A DNA stretch of 24,884 nucleotides from Candidatus Hydrogenedens terephthalaticus JGI OTU-1. Its GTDB lineage: Bacteria > Hydrogenedentota > Hydrogenedentia > Hydrogenedentales > Hydrogenedentaceae. Positions within the stretch are counted from its first letter, which is position 1. Each line of letters opens with the position of its first letter. The position numbers were made by a program, and so were the translations under genes. The DNA lies in assembly GCA_000493945.1 (NCBI GenBank), contig AWNW01000041.1, positions 1 to 24,884 of the forward strand, given 5' to 3'. The notes beneath the pieces are model-generated. The model saw nothing but the letters and a program-made list of their open reading frames with translations, was not told the origin of the DNA and made no database searches. Below, in pieces: positions 8,208 to 16,901 of this stretch.

Positions 8208-9683
8208 ATGGGAAATTTAGTAACAACGATTGAGATTCGTGAAGATGTCGTTCGATTAGCAACTGTTCGAAAAAAAGGTAAATATCTTGAGTTACTTCAA
8301 GGTATTGAAACACCCGTAATTACAGAAGAAGCAGAGATACCCAATAAAGATGAACCTGTTTTGAATGCTTTAGAAGAAGCCTTCAAACAATTAAAGTATA
8401 AACCGACATGTTTTGCTCTTTCCGTTCCTTGTTCTGTAAGTATTGTCCGTTCGCTAACAGTTCCATTTCGGGGAATAAAAAAAGTCGTGTCTGCTCTTCG
8501 CTTTGAATTAGAACCACATATTCCTTTTCCTATTGAAGAGTTAATGCTTGATTTTGCTGTAGTAAATGAGACAAAAAAAGACACAGAAGTTTTAGCAATG
8601 GGTGTCCGCAAACAGCATATTCAAAACTATATTCAATATCTACGGGAGTTTTCTGCAGAACCCGAAACGGCGGTTATTAATTCTCTGGGTTTGGTATATC
8701 TTTGGAAACAGGCAAGTAAAGAGACCAAAAAGTTAAAATCGGCTCTATTGGTTCATAAGGACTTTTCTACCCTGGCTGTTCTTTATGAAGGGAAACTTGT
8801 TTTTATACGCCATCTGGTATTAGGGGTTCAAAATTATTATGAAAATCCTGAAATTTTTGCCCGAGAAGTGCAAAATAGTTTAAGGGCATTTCTTGCCCGA
8901 TGGAAAGGGAAGGAAGGAATAGAAAAATTGGAAATTGGCGGATTAACTTTATCTGATGAAGAATTAGGTATGTTTTCACGATTGGTAAGGATTGAGGCTG
9001 AGACCGTTTCGTTGTCTCAATTCTTACAGTTTCCCAATGCTATGAAAACAGAGCCAGACGAAACACTGTCCCGCTGGTATCCTCTCTTAGGAATAGCGGG
9101 AATAACATTAGACCCCTATTTTTCATTTAATTTGCTCAAAGAAAATCAAACTTTGTCTTCTTATTTATCCTCTTTATCCCGCCATTTGATTTTTACCAAT
9201 TGTCTTATCCTAACAGGGCTTGTATGTGGTGCTTTTTTCCTTCAGCAATTGACCCTGAACAATCTTGTTTATAGTAATCTCTACAAAGCAAAGGCAAATG
9301 AATTAACACAGGAAATAGAACGAGTTAATCAAGAAAAGGGACTGGATGAAAATATTGACTTATCTCCTTTTTTTGACCCGCCTCTTCTGGATATATTAAA
9401 TACCATTGCAGAAAAATTGCCATCGGATAAAGTGAATATTACGGAAATAAAATTGAGTTCACCCGATGTGCAAAGTTGGTGGATTCGAATACAAGGGACA
9501 ACCAGCGATTCTGCTTTTATAACACAGGCAATTTCCGAATTAAAGAAAGTGAGTTATTTTAATATAGTAGATGAACCAGAATTAAGTGCTCAGGGAAATC
9601 AAACCAGTTTTGCAATACGAATACAAAAGCCCCAGAAGATTTCGCTTCAAAAAGAAAATAATACAGAAAAAAGTAACAGTTAA
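8208..9683 (+). CDS. gspL: GspL, PilM-like/PilN-like fusion assembly protein
   Basis: Inner-membrane T2SS component that links the cytoplasmic ATPase GspE to the periplasmic ring. The first roughly 310 residues read as a PilM-like actin-fold cytoplasmic domain (ALSVPCSVSIVRSLTVPF and the ALRFELEPHIPFPIEELMLDF stretch are characteristic). A single membrane helix lies near residues 327-349 (LIFTNCLILTGLVCGAFF), followed by a short coiled coil and a PilN-like ferredoxin-fold periplasmic domain (ILNTIAEKLPSDKVNITEIKL). That layout is exactly GspL. The 49-base gap after gspK holds AAGGA-type sequence but no convincing promoter. GspM follows 12 bases later. Confidence 0.87.
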   Translation: MGNLVTTIEIREDVVRLATVRKKGKYLELLQGIETPVITEEAEIPNKDEPVLNALEEAFKQLKYKPTCFALSVPCSVSIVRSLTVPFRGIKKVVSALRFELEPHIPFPIEELMLDFAVVNETKKDTEVLAMGVRKQHIQNYIQYLREFSAEPETAVINSLGLVYLWKQASKETKKLKSALLVHKDFSTLAVLYEGKLVFIRHLVLGVQNYYENPEIFAREVQNSLRAFLARWKGKEGIEKLEIGGLTLSDEELGMFSRLVRIEAETVSLSQFLQFPNAMKTEPDETLSRWYPLLGIAGITLDPYFSFNLLKENQTLSSYLSSLSRHLIFTNCLILTGLVCGAFFLQQLTLNNLVYSNLYKAKANELTQEIERVNQEKGLDENIDLSPFFDPPLLDILNTIAEKLPSDKVNITEIKLSSPDVQSWWIRIQGTTSDSAFITQAISELKKVSYFNIVDEPELSAQGNQTSFAIRIQKPQKISLQKENNTEKSNS

Positions 9684-9695
9684 GGTATAAAAAAA

Positions 9696-10208
9696 ATGAA
9701 TCAAACCCTTCTTGACCGAATTTATTTAATCACAATGATTGTAAGTTTTATTGCTGTAATAAGTATGGCAATATATCTCCACAGAGGACCTTATCGAAAG
9801 TTTTTACAATCAAGAAATGAATTAACTCAAGCATATAACCAATTGCAAATGGTAGAGAAGTTAAAAAAAGAACAGGAAGAAAGTTTAAAAACTCAGGAGA
9901 TGTTGCTTCGTATAATAGAAAAAAGACCTCCCAATTTTGACTTCTTTTCTTATGTAAATCAATTATTAAAAGAAACTCAATTGACTGATAAAGCCAAACT
10001 CGATAATTATCGTGCACGAGCGAGTAGTGCTCGCCAACCGATGTTGCAAATTAAATTGGAAGGAGTTTCCTTAAAACGATTTTCAGAATTCTTGAAGCGT
10101 ATTTATGGTGATTCCTATCTACTGGCTGTGTATAAAATGGATAAATTAAAACCCAATCAGAGTGGAAAAGGAATTGACTGCGAATTAACTCTTGTAACAT
10201 TAAAATAA
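9696..10208 (+). CDS. gspM: GspM/PilO-like assembly protein
   Basis: Small bitopic protein of 170 residues. It has a short cytoplasmic N-terminus, a membrane helix at about residues 10-28 (YLITMIVSFIAVISMAIYL), a coiled coil of about 40 residues rich in Lys/Glu/Gln, and a compact alpha/beta domain (LQIKLEGVSLKRFSEFLKRIYG) like the ferredoxin fold of GspM/PilO. By analogy it would dimerise with GspL in the periplasm. The family is weakly conserved, so the call rests on layout and position. AAGG lies just before the start. It is the last gene before a 203-base gap. Confidence 0.78.
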   Translation: MNQTLLDRIYLITMIVSFIAVISMAIYLHRGPYRKFLQSRNELTQAYNQLQMVEKLKKEQEESLKTQEMLLRIIEKRPPNFDFFSYVNQLLKETQLTDKAKLDNYRARASSARQPMLQIKLEGVSLKRFSEFLKRIYGDSYLLAVYKMDKLKPNQSGKGIDCELTLVTLK

Positions 10209-10411
10209 GAAAAACTATATTTTTGTATTGTAAAACAGGGTTGCTTTGCGTTTATAATAAATAGATATTAAAATAGGGGTTGAAAAGACTTTTGATAAAT
10301 TATTGACAAGAAAATGTATTTTTTATGGAATTATAACTAAATCCGCATTTTTAACATTGATTTTTATTTAAATTTATGTTAAAGTATATAGAGAAAATAT
10401 GGACATAGAAT
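10209..10411 (+). promoter_or_regulatory. AT-rich intergenic region with candidate promoter for the pil operon
   Basis: This is the longest gap in the window, between gspM and pilB. TTGACA at 10303-10308 matches the sigma-70 -35 consensus. A 17-base spacer leads to TGGAAT at 10326-10331, four of six against TATAAT. A second, weaker pair is TTGATT 10357-10362 and TAAAGT 10380-10385, also 17 bases apart. No hairpin with a T-run was found after gspM, so read-through from the gsp operon is possible. The AT-richness means such matches can occur by chance. Confidence 0.4.
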
Positions 10412-12253
10412 ATGAGTACCTATAAATTATTTGGTCAGATACTTGTTGAAAAGAAGATAGTATCGGAAGAGCAACTTCGGGAAGCCATACATCGTCAGCA
10501 AACAACGATGTCGCATCGAAGAATAGGTGAAATCCTTGTTCGCTTAGGTTATATTGGTAAAAGCCATATCATCGAGACCTTGTCGGAACAATTGGGTATC
10601 CCTATAATAAAGTTAAGTGAGAGGGAGGTTCCGGAGCGTGTTCGGAATATTATGGATGGAAGTATTGCGACACTTTATAAAGTCGTGCCTGTGGAAGTTC
10701 GGGGAGATAAAGTTATTATCGCAACATCTGACCCGACTAATGTAAACAATCTGGATAATATTTCCCGACTTCTTGACCGACCTGTAGAACCCGTTCTCGC
10801 TTCGCCTGAGGAAATAACGATGGCTTTAGGGAAATATTATGGGGTGCAGGAAGCCACAGTAGAAAGTTTGTTAAGTTCGGCGAGTAGTGCCAGCAGTGTG
10901 AGTTCTTTATCCTCGATGTCCAATGTGAGTTCGTTTGATAGTTCCCTTGCTTCTTCATCAAGTTTTAGTGCCAGCGATATTTCATTAAGTAGTGTTAGTA
11001 TGGATGACGCAAATCTTCCTTCTACATCTATAACGACAGAAGGAATGGATGAAGGCGATGCAGATAATCCTGTGGTGAAATATGTCCATCAGATGATATT
11101 AGAAGCATTTCGTTTGCGGGCAAGTGATATACATATAGAACCTGGAAAAACCGATGTGAAAGTAAGGTATCGTATAGACGGTGTGATGCATCTAATGCCA
11201 TTACCTCCGAAACGGGCACAGGCGGCAATTATATCCCGACTTAAAATTATGGCGGGGATGGATATTTCCGAAAGGCGAGTTCCGCAAGATGGTCGTATCA
11301 AAATGACATTAGGGAATAAGGTGATAGACCTTCGTGTAAGTTCTCTGCCGGCTGTATTCGGTGAGAGCGTTGTTATGCGTATTCTTGATAAAAGCGGACT
11401 TATGTTAGGTTTAGGTCAGTTGGGATTCAGTCCCGAGGTGCAAAATCACTGGGAACGAATTATTCAGCATGCGACGGGCGTTGTACTGGTGACAGGACCT
11501 ACAGGATCCGGGAAAACCACCACCCTTTATGCTTCTCTTCACAATTTGAATCAGCCTGATGTAAAAATTATCACATTAGAGGACCCTGTAGAGTATCAAA
11601 TTACAGGAATTAACCAGGTGCAAATTAACCATGAAATTGGTTGGAATTTTGCCCGTGCTTTGCGTGCTATATTCCGTCAGGACCCCGATATTGTGATGGT
11701 CGGTGAAATTCGTGACTTAGAAACTGCTGAGATTGCTATAAAAGCTGCGTTAACAGGGCATTTGGTTTTTTCAACATTACACACCAATGATACGGCTACT
11801 GCATTTACCCGATTGGTAGATATTGGAGTTAAACCGTTCCTTGTGGCGTCTGGGCTTCGAGCAATACTTGCTCAGCGATTGGTGCGAACCATTTGCACGG
11901 TTTGTAAAGAACCTTTTGTCCCACCCGAATTTGAATTGCGCCGATTAGGTTTTCCTGTAGACCTATCTAAAATTGAGTTATATCATGGTGCGGGTTGTGA
12001 TAATTGCAACCAGACGGGCTATCAAGGACGATTGGGTGTTTATGAATTGTTACAAACGACAGACCGCATCCGTGAAATGGTTATGCGTGGAGAGTCAGCC
12101 ACGGCGATTCGAAGAGAAGCCCGTCTATCGGGAATGTCTACCATGCGTGAAGATGCCTGGCGTAAAGCGACAATGGGTATTACTACTGTTGAAGAAGTTA
12201 ATAAACGAACACGAATTGATGAACCTCTTCGCAAACCTGCTGTTGCGGTATAA
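10412..12253 (+). CDS. pilB: Type IV pilus extension ATPase PilB (first copy), with Ser-rich linker
   Basis: GspE/PilB-family motor, 613 residues. An MshEN domain (about 1-145; GQILVEKKIV, RRIGEILVRLGYI) is joined to the motor by a remarkable linker at residues 152-196, where 26 of 45 residues are serine. The motor has Walker A GPTGSGKTT (362-370), an Asp box ITLEDPVEY, Walker B RQDPDIVMVGEIRDLETAE, a His box GHLVFSTLHTND, and tetracysteine C495/C498 and C529/C532. It precedes pilT with an ideal ribosome site between them. MshEN domains bind c-di-GMP in some relatives; whether this one does is not shown. No strong ribosome site precedes the ATG. Confidence 0.93.
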   Translation: MSTYKLFGQILVEKKIVSEEQLREAIHRQQTTMSHRRIGEILVRLGYIGKSHIIETLSEQLGIPIIKLSEREVPERVRNIMDGSIATLYKVVPVEVRGDKVIIATSDPTNVNNLDNISRLLDRPVEPVLASPEEITMALGKYYGVQEATVESLLSSASSASSVSSLSSMSNVSSFDSSLASSSSFSASDISLSSVSMDDANLPSTSITTEGMDEGDADNPVVKYVHQMILEAFRLRASDIHIEPGKTDVKVRYRIDGVMHLMPLPPKRAQAAIISRLKIMAGMDISERRVPQDGRIKMTLGNKVIDLRVSSLPAVFGESVVMRILDKSGLMLGLGQLGFSPEVQNHWERIIQHATGVVLVTGPTGSGKTTTLYASLHNLNQPDVKIITLEDPVEYQITGINQVQINHEIGWNFARALRAIFRQDPDIVMVGEIRDLETAEIAIKAALTGHLVFSTLHTNDTATAFTRLVDIGVKPFLVASGLRAILAQRLVRTICTVCKEPFVPPEFELRRLGFPVDLSKIELYHGAGCDNCNQTGYQGRLGVYELLQTTDRIREMVMRGESATAIRREARLSGMSTMREDAWRKATMGITTVEEVNKRTRIDEPLRKPAVAV

Positions 12254-12275
12254 TTGAAAATAAGGAGATACATAT

Positions 12276-12683
12276 ATGGCGTATGAAATGGTAAGTTTAT
12301 TACGAATGTTAATAGACCGTGAAGGTTCGGACTTACATCTTGCGGTGGATAATCCCCCCGTGGGCAGGGTTCACGGAAGATTGGTTTTCTTTGGTGAAGA
12401 CCCACTTACACCCGAAGATACAGAACGATTAATGAAAAGTATTGCTTCTGTGGATAATCAACAGGAATTGCAGGAAGTAGGTGGTTCCGACTTTGGTTTT
12501 GCATTTGAAGATATTGCTCGATTCCGTGTGGCTATTTTCAAACAGAAGGGATATGTGGGGATCGTATTGCGATTAATCCCTCGTAAAATATTAACCTTTG
12601 AAGAATTGGGTTTACCCCGACATATTGAAAATCTACTTCGTCAACCGCGTGGTTTGGTGCTAATTACAGGTCCTACGGGTTCC
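12276..12683 (+). CDS. pilT: Retraction ATPase PilT, 5' part (split by a join)
   Basis: The first 136 codons of pilT, with AAGGAG at 12262-12267 eight bases before the ATG. The text is typical PilT: EGSDLHLAVDNPPVGRVHG, then the PAS-like N-terminal domain, LTFEELGLPRHIENLLRQPRG and LITGPTGS. The frame is cut after Ser136, within the Walker A motif, and a stop follows immediately (TGA 12684-12686). The missing part (GKTTT onward) is on the other strand at 24088-24789. Joining the two gives 1110 bases, 369 residues, a normal PilT. As printed this fragment cannot be a working ATPase. I believe the break is an assembly or amplification artefact. Confidence 0.95.
12589..12683 (+). repeat. 95-base inverted repeat inside pilT, copy 1
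   Basis: Exactly the reverse complement of 24790-24884. It covers pilT codons from LTFEELG to the GPTGS of Walker A. After 12683 this copy continues into antisense sequence of the giant prepilin gene, while the other copy continues correctly into the rest of pilT. The 3' edge (12683/12684) is therefore the chimeric joint. Confidence 0.93.
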
Positions 12684-15600
12684 TGACTGAAATCGAGGAA
12701 GTTTAATGAAATGGGTTCGTTGTTGGAAGTCTGTTCTAACCAAAAAGCAATACATAGCACATAATCATTGGCTTGTCCATCTGCAGGGATATATGGAGGA
12801 ACTGTCACAGCAAATGTCTTCCCATAAATCGGTTGTTCTTCGGGTAAAATTCCATCCATCCAATAATAATCAGGAGGTGTTAATGTTTCTGATTCTAACT
12901 GACCCGGTAAAAATACCATGCCTGTTGTTTCACCCCTCGCATTAACACCTATCCAGGAATCCTGAACCCGCTGGAATACCGCATCATTAGCAACAATGAG
13001 AGGGTCTGCATAAACATCATCAATAATAGAAGGTTCTATTAATGTATCGTCTGTGGGATCTGCGGGATTATTAACATTGATAGGGCAATATTTAATCGCA
13101 TATTTTATTCGTTTACTACTCGCGCGTTCTAATGTCGCTTCTTCTTGAAGGTTCTGGGTATTCAATGTAAGATAATACCGCCCTGCAGGTAAAGAATTTG
13201 TGGCACGGATTCGATACTCTACTACATTAGGAACATCTATCGTTAGGTGGGGATTTGTTGACCTGTCAATATATTGGAAAATAGGTAAGTTCGTTTCATA
13301 ATAATTCCCTTTTCCCAAAACATCATTATTGGCTAAATTCCATGGATTTTGGGGTACAATTTCATGATTTTCATCCACAGGGAAACGGTTGCTTAGCGGT
13401 TCAAAATCGGTCAGGAATAAAGGAATCCCTGGCGGATAATTAGACCTGTATGAATTATAAAGATTTTGATAAACAGGGACTTCTGCTTCTACTCGACGAA
13501 CAGGTCTTACCATCAACTCTGTAATACGAATGGATTCAACCCCAGCAACAGTATAACTAATAGAGCGAAGGTCTTTCTTAGGTATTCCTTCATCGTCTAC
13601 CCCATTTTGCACTCGTTCAGCCCACCAATAATCATTAATCGCCCAATCAATATTAAGTTCTCCCAGAGTATTCTCCGCATATTGTTCTATCTCACGAAGA
13701 GGAAAATTCGATGGATGATAGCCTTTTTCATAAGGGGATAATGAATTTATATTTTGACTGGGAAGATATATCTGATTTTCTATTGAAGTCAAGGGATCAG
13801 GAACTTTCTCTGTGGTTAATCTGGACTGTGCAACATCGGTATCTCGTATGTCCGTCAGATTTACGGCTAATTGCATTGTTTCTAACAAGGCGTCTACGGG
13901 GAATATATAATTGATTGTTGGATTGATGGCAGATATAGGTTCACTTGTTCCATCATCAAAATAGAAAAGGAAACCTACTTCGCCATTATTAGCACCAAAC
14001 CATGTATCCCATTCATATTCATAACTTCGAAGTCCTTCGGCGAAGTAATAGGCATCCTCTGCCATCGGCATTCTCCAAGACATTGTATTGATACTGGATT
14101 TGGGTTTTTCTGATAAAAATATTGTTGACGCTAATTGCTGTGGAGTTGCATAATTTACATTAACAGGATTTATTCCCCGCAAAGAAGTGCCAAACTTCCG
14201 AATTTGAGTATTTTTTGACAAACCCATTGTTGTTATTGTGGGTTTAATCTTTTCAAATGCAGTTGTCCCTGGTGTACCGTAATCCGATAACTCGCCAATT
14301 TGGTCGGGCGTGCTAATAATTCTGTCCCCTAATTCTCCACTTTCATCCATATTATTATTGGCATTATTATCTACACGGTCTCGCTCTGCTAATTTGTTTG
14401 CATAGGGCAATGTGTATTGAAATTCGCCGGGTTCATCTATACCCTCTAAAATTCCAAGTAAATCATTTACGCCGTTATCAATTACACCATCTCCATCGTC
14501 ATCCAGCCCATTGGTCAAAAGAAGAAACGCATTGGCATTATCGTCAACAGCACCATAGCCCGGAAAAACCACATCGTAATATAAAGAGCTGGAACTTGCA
14601 TTAAGGATATAATTGGATTGAGAACTATCTATTTGTCCTCCCGGAGCCCCAGTTAACAAATTCCACAGTTTCCTCGCACGAATAATTCCCATATCGGGCA
14701 AGAATCGGGTTTCTAATCCATAGCCGATAAGCCAAGGAGAAGATATGCCCGGAATAAAATAAGTTCGTAACATCTTTCCTGCAAGCAATGGATTCGGAGC
14801 GGCAAAGTTAAAATCAATTGGATAGTGCCCCCCTGCAATATTCAAATTTACCTTTTTACTCTCATCCGTTATATAAACAGCCATTCTTCCTATTAGATCA
14901 CAGACAGGCTCTCCTGTGTGGGTTATATGGACATAAGGAATTAGCCTTGTATAATTAATGGGGCGAGTAATCCCCGCTATACCATCTCTATAAATTCCAC
15001 GACTGGGATATACCTGTACACCGGGGAGAAATGAATTACCTCCAGAATCTTTAAAATGATTGATTTCAATATAACTTGCTTCCCGAACGGCAGAGAAATT
15101 AGACTTATCAGCAGGATTCCAATTCCCGGGCATTGCAAACTTGGCAAAGGTATAGTCATAGTTCTGAAGGTCGTTTTGATTCCTCTTAGTGCGGTCATAC
15201 ATGGGAACGCCCTGATAAGGACCGCTGGAAATAAACCCTCTTAGTACAAAGGGAGGTCCCGGTAATTGTATCGTTTGTAATTCACCATTATTATTTTCTG
15301 TAACTGTAAAGAAACCTTCTATATTGTTTGGACCTATATAAGCATAAGTCTCAAAGTTATTAACTAATAAATCGTAATCGTTGTCCAAGCAGTCTACATC
15401 ATCCATAGTTAGGGTATAACGCTCTTGTTCGGAAGGGGTATAACGAACCACCTCTATAGAAGTTGGCATAACTACTTCCAAATACACCATGTTTCCACTC
15501 TCATCCGGGACCATATCGTTGCGGTCTATAACTCCATCCGCATTCCAATCTACCTTAATCCGTAACCCTGGCAAAGGTGATGTAAAAAAAACTTTCTGCT

Positions 15601-16795
15601 CCGCACTATCGTCCACAATGCCATCACAGTTGTTATCTAATCCATCATCACCTCCCCAATAGACAAATGCTCCTATTTCGAAAACTTCTTCAGGGTCTAC
15701 TGTTTCATCGTAATATTTATCTGTGGGGTCTTCCTTTGGTAATGGTTCATTTTGAAGGAAGAAAGGACCCATTTCTTCATTAATACCGTTATCCGGGGCT
15801 TCATCAATTAAACCATTCAAGTTATTATCCAGACCCTCATTGTAGTTTTGGTGTATCTCCCCCGCAGAATCCTTAACAACTCCGCTAAACAGTTTATCTC
15901 CTGCCATAGGCATCCACACAGCGTCTTTATAACCATCACCATCTAAATCTACATCTGCCAATGCATTTACCCATTCCGGGGTATACAAGCTACTTGTTGC
16001 ATAAGAATTGCCATTTCGATCAAAGCCTGTAAAAACAGGAGTGCCATCAGGATTACGGACTGTCCCAAACATTGAAGGGAGAAGGAAGGGAGCGGAACTT
16101 CTCGGAATATCTCCTTCACGAGTAATCTCATTAAAAGTTTCTGCATTAACATTAAAACGGTAATATAGAAAATTAGACCCAACTTTCTGTGGAACAGAAA
16201 CCCAATCGGAGGGATTGGGTCCGGGAACGATTAATTCTGCATTTAAATCATAAAGAACAGGAGCATTAAAACCTTCAAGACGAGGATAAAACAACCATTC
16301 GCGACTACGCGGTCCATTATATAACATCTCCGAATAACCATCTGCAAAACGGACATATAAAAACCTCCGTTCCGGTGGCAGACTTAACATAAATCCCTGT
16401 AAATTTGGAAAATTAATCCATAAACGGGCAATGTCAATATGTGGAATGCTTCCTTTCCATTGCATTGAAGAACGGAGCGAAAAAAATCCCCTGCCAGCAC
16501 CTGAATTCCGAAGAGCCCAGGGTTTGCCTGCGACCCAAGAACCACTAAAGAAAGAACGCCATGCATGGTCAGTCGAAGAAGCGTATGGATTTTGATTTAT
16601 ATCTCTATTCAATACAGATATACCAATATTCATTGCACCTCTTAACAGTTGGTCTGCCTGCGCCTGACGGAGAGATAATTCTGCTGTGTATAATTCGCCT
16701 CTTGTTACAAAATAAAAGGTAAAACCAATGGCAAGAAGAATAGCAATAATTCCAATGGCAAGGACTAATGCCGCGCCCGTTTCTGGTTTTCGCAT
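12641..16795 (-). CDS. Giant GspK/PilX-like prepilin with calcium-loop-like motifs (3' end lost)
   Basis: A prepilin of at least 1371 native residues, ending artificially. Bases 12684-16795 are native; the last 13 codons are read out of antisense pilT sequence. The start at 16795 has AAGGAG about 11 bases upstream. The N-terminus KPETG/AALVLAIGIIAILLAIGF is prepilin-like without Glu5, as in GspK. Two further GspK hallmarks occur: ITDESKKVNLN (642-652) and VNVNYATPQQL (878-888). Asp-rich loops of the D-x-D/N-x-D/N-G-x-x-D type lie at about 283-291, 321-332, 385-396, 416-427, 468-480, 763-774 and 807-818. DWNADGVIDRND is a dockerin/EF-hand-like loop, and GLDNNCDGIVDD resembles the MopE-type metal-binding motif. 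Inference: a very large minor pilin at the fibre tip that binds calcium. Nothing else in it was recognised. Confidence 0.82.
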   Translation of the reverse strand: MRKPETGAALVLAIGIIAILLAIGFTFYFVTRGELYTAELSLRQAQADQLLRGAMNIGISVLNRDINQNPYASSTDHAWRSFFSGSWVAGKPWALRNSGAGRGFFSLRSSMQWKGSIPHIDIARLWINFPNLQGFMLSLPPERRFLYVRFADGYSEMLYNGPRSREWLFYPRLEGFNAPVLYDLNAELIVPGPNPSDWVSVPQKVGSNFLYYRFNVNAETFNEITREGDIPRSSAPFLLPSMFGTVRNPDGTPVFTGFDRNGNSYATSSLYTPEWVNALADVDLDGDGYKDAVWMPMAGDKLFSGVVKDSAGEIHQNYNEGLDNNLNGLIDEAPDNGINEEMGPFFLQNEPLPKEDPTDKYYDETVDPEEVFEIGAFVYWGGDDGLDNNCDGIVDDSAEQKVFFTSPLPGLRIKVDWNADGVIDRNDMVPDESGNMVYLEVVMPTSIEVVRYTPSEQERYTLTMDDVDCLDNDYDLLVNNFETYAYIGPNNIEGFFTVTENNNGELQTIQLPGPPFVLRGFISSGPYQGVPMYDRTKRNQNDLQNYDYTFAKFAMPGNWNPADKSNFSAVREASYIEINHFKDSGGNSFLPGVQVYPSRGIYRDGIAGITRPINYTRLIPYVHITHTGEPVCDLIGRMAVYITDESKKVNLNIAGGHYPIDFNFAAPNPLLAGKMLRTYFIPGISSPWLIGYGLETRFLPDMGIIRARKLWNLLTGAPGGQIDSSQSNYILNASSSSLYYDVVFPGYGAVDDNANAFLLLTNGLDDDGDGVIDNGVNDLLGILEGIDEPGEFQYTLPYANKLAERDRVDNNANNNMDESGELGDRIISTPDQIGELSDYGTPGTTAFEKIKPTITTMGLSKNTQIRKFGTSLRGINPVNVNYATPQQLASTIFLSEKPKSSINTMSWRMPMAEDAYYFAEGLRSYEYEWDTWFGANNGEVGFLFYFDDGTSEPISAINPTINYIFPVDALLETMQLAVNLTDIRDTDVAQSRLTTEKVPDPLTSIENQIYLPSQNINSLSPYEKGYHPSNFPLREIEQYAENTLGELNIDWAINDYWWAERVQNGVDDEGIPKKDLRSISYTVAGVESIRITELMVRPVRRVEAEVPVYQNLYNSYRSNYPPGIPLFLTDFEPLSNRFPVDENHEIVPQNPWNLANNDVLGKGNYYETNLPIFQYIDRSTNPHLTIDVPNVVEYRIRATNSLPAGRYYLTLNTQNLQEEATLERASSKRIKYAIKYCPINVNNPADPTDDTLIEPSIIDDVYADPLIVANDAVFQRVQDSWIGVNARGETTGMVFLPGQLESETLTPPDYYWMDGILPEEQPIYGKTFAVTVPPYIPADGQANDYVLCIAFWLEQTSNNEPISLNFLDFSQEPVGPVISTKPRG

Positions 16796-16826
16796 AAGAA
16801 AAACACTCCTTAAAAATTTAATCTGT

Positions 16827-16857
16827 CTTTGTTCTAAATTTTTTATTCAGAACAAAG
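16827..16857 (-). promoter_or_regulatory. Intercistronic hairpin before the giant prepilin gene
   Basis: Perfect 9-base inverted repeat CTTTGTTCT / AGAACAAAG with a 13-base A/T loop, in the 106-base gap between the pilW-like gene and the giant prepilin. It lies about 30 bases upstream of the giant gene's start codon. No T-run follows on the coding strand, so it does not look like a classic terminator; an mRNA-processing or attenuating stem is possible. Confidence 0.4.
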
Positions 16858-16901
16858 TTTATTAAATTTTACGATAGATTGAGTTGTTTAATAAAATTTC
16901 T

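Noticed and set aside
10209..10411. Intrinsic terminator or small RNA between gspM and pilB
   Set aside because: No stable stem followed by a T-run was found; only promoter-like matches in AT-rich sequence.
12641..12683. Native C-terminus of the giant prepilin (EPVGPVISTKPRG)
   Set aside because: These codons are the antisense of pilT Walker A and belong to the duplicated 95 bases, so the real C-terminus lies outside the window.
12706..12945. Small + strand frames opposite the giant prepilin, pilW and fimT genes (for example 12706-12945, 13466-13741, 19159-19545)
   Set aside because: They lie antisense to strongly supported coding frames, have no ribosome sites and show no recognisable protein features.
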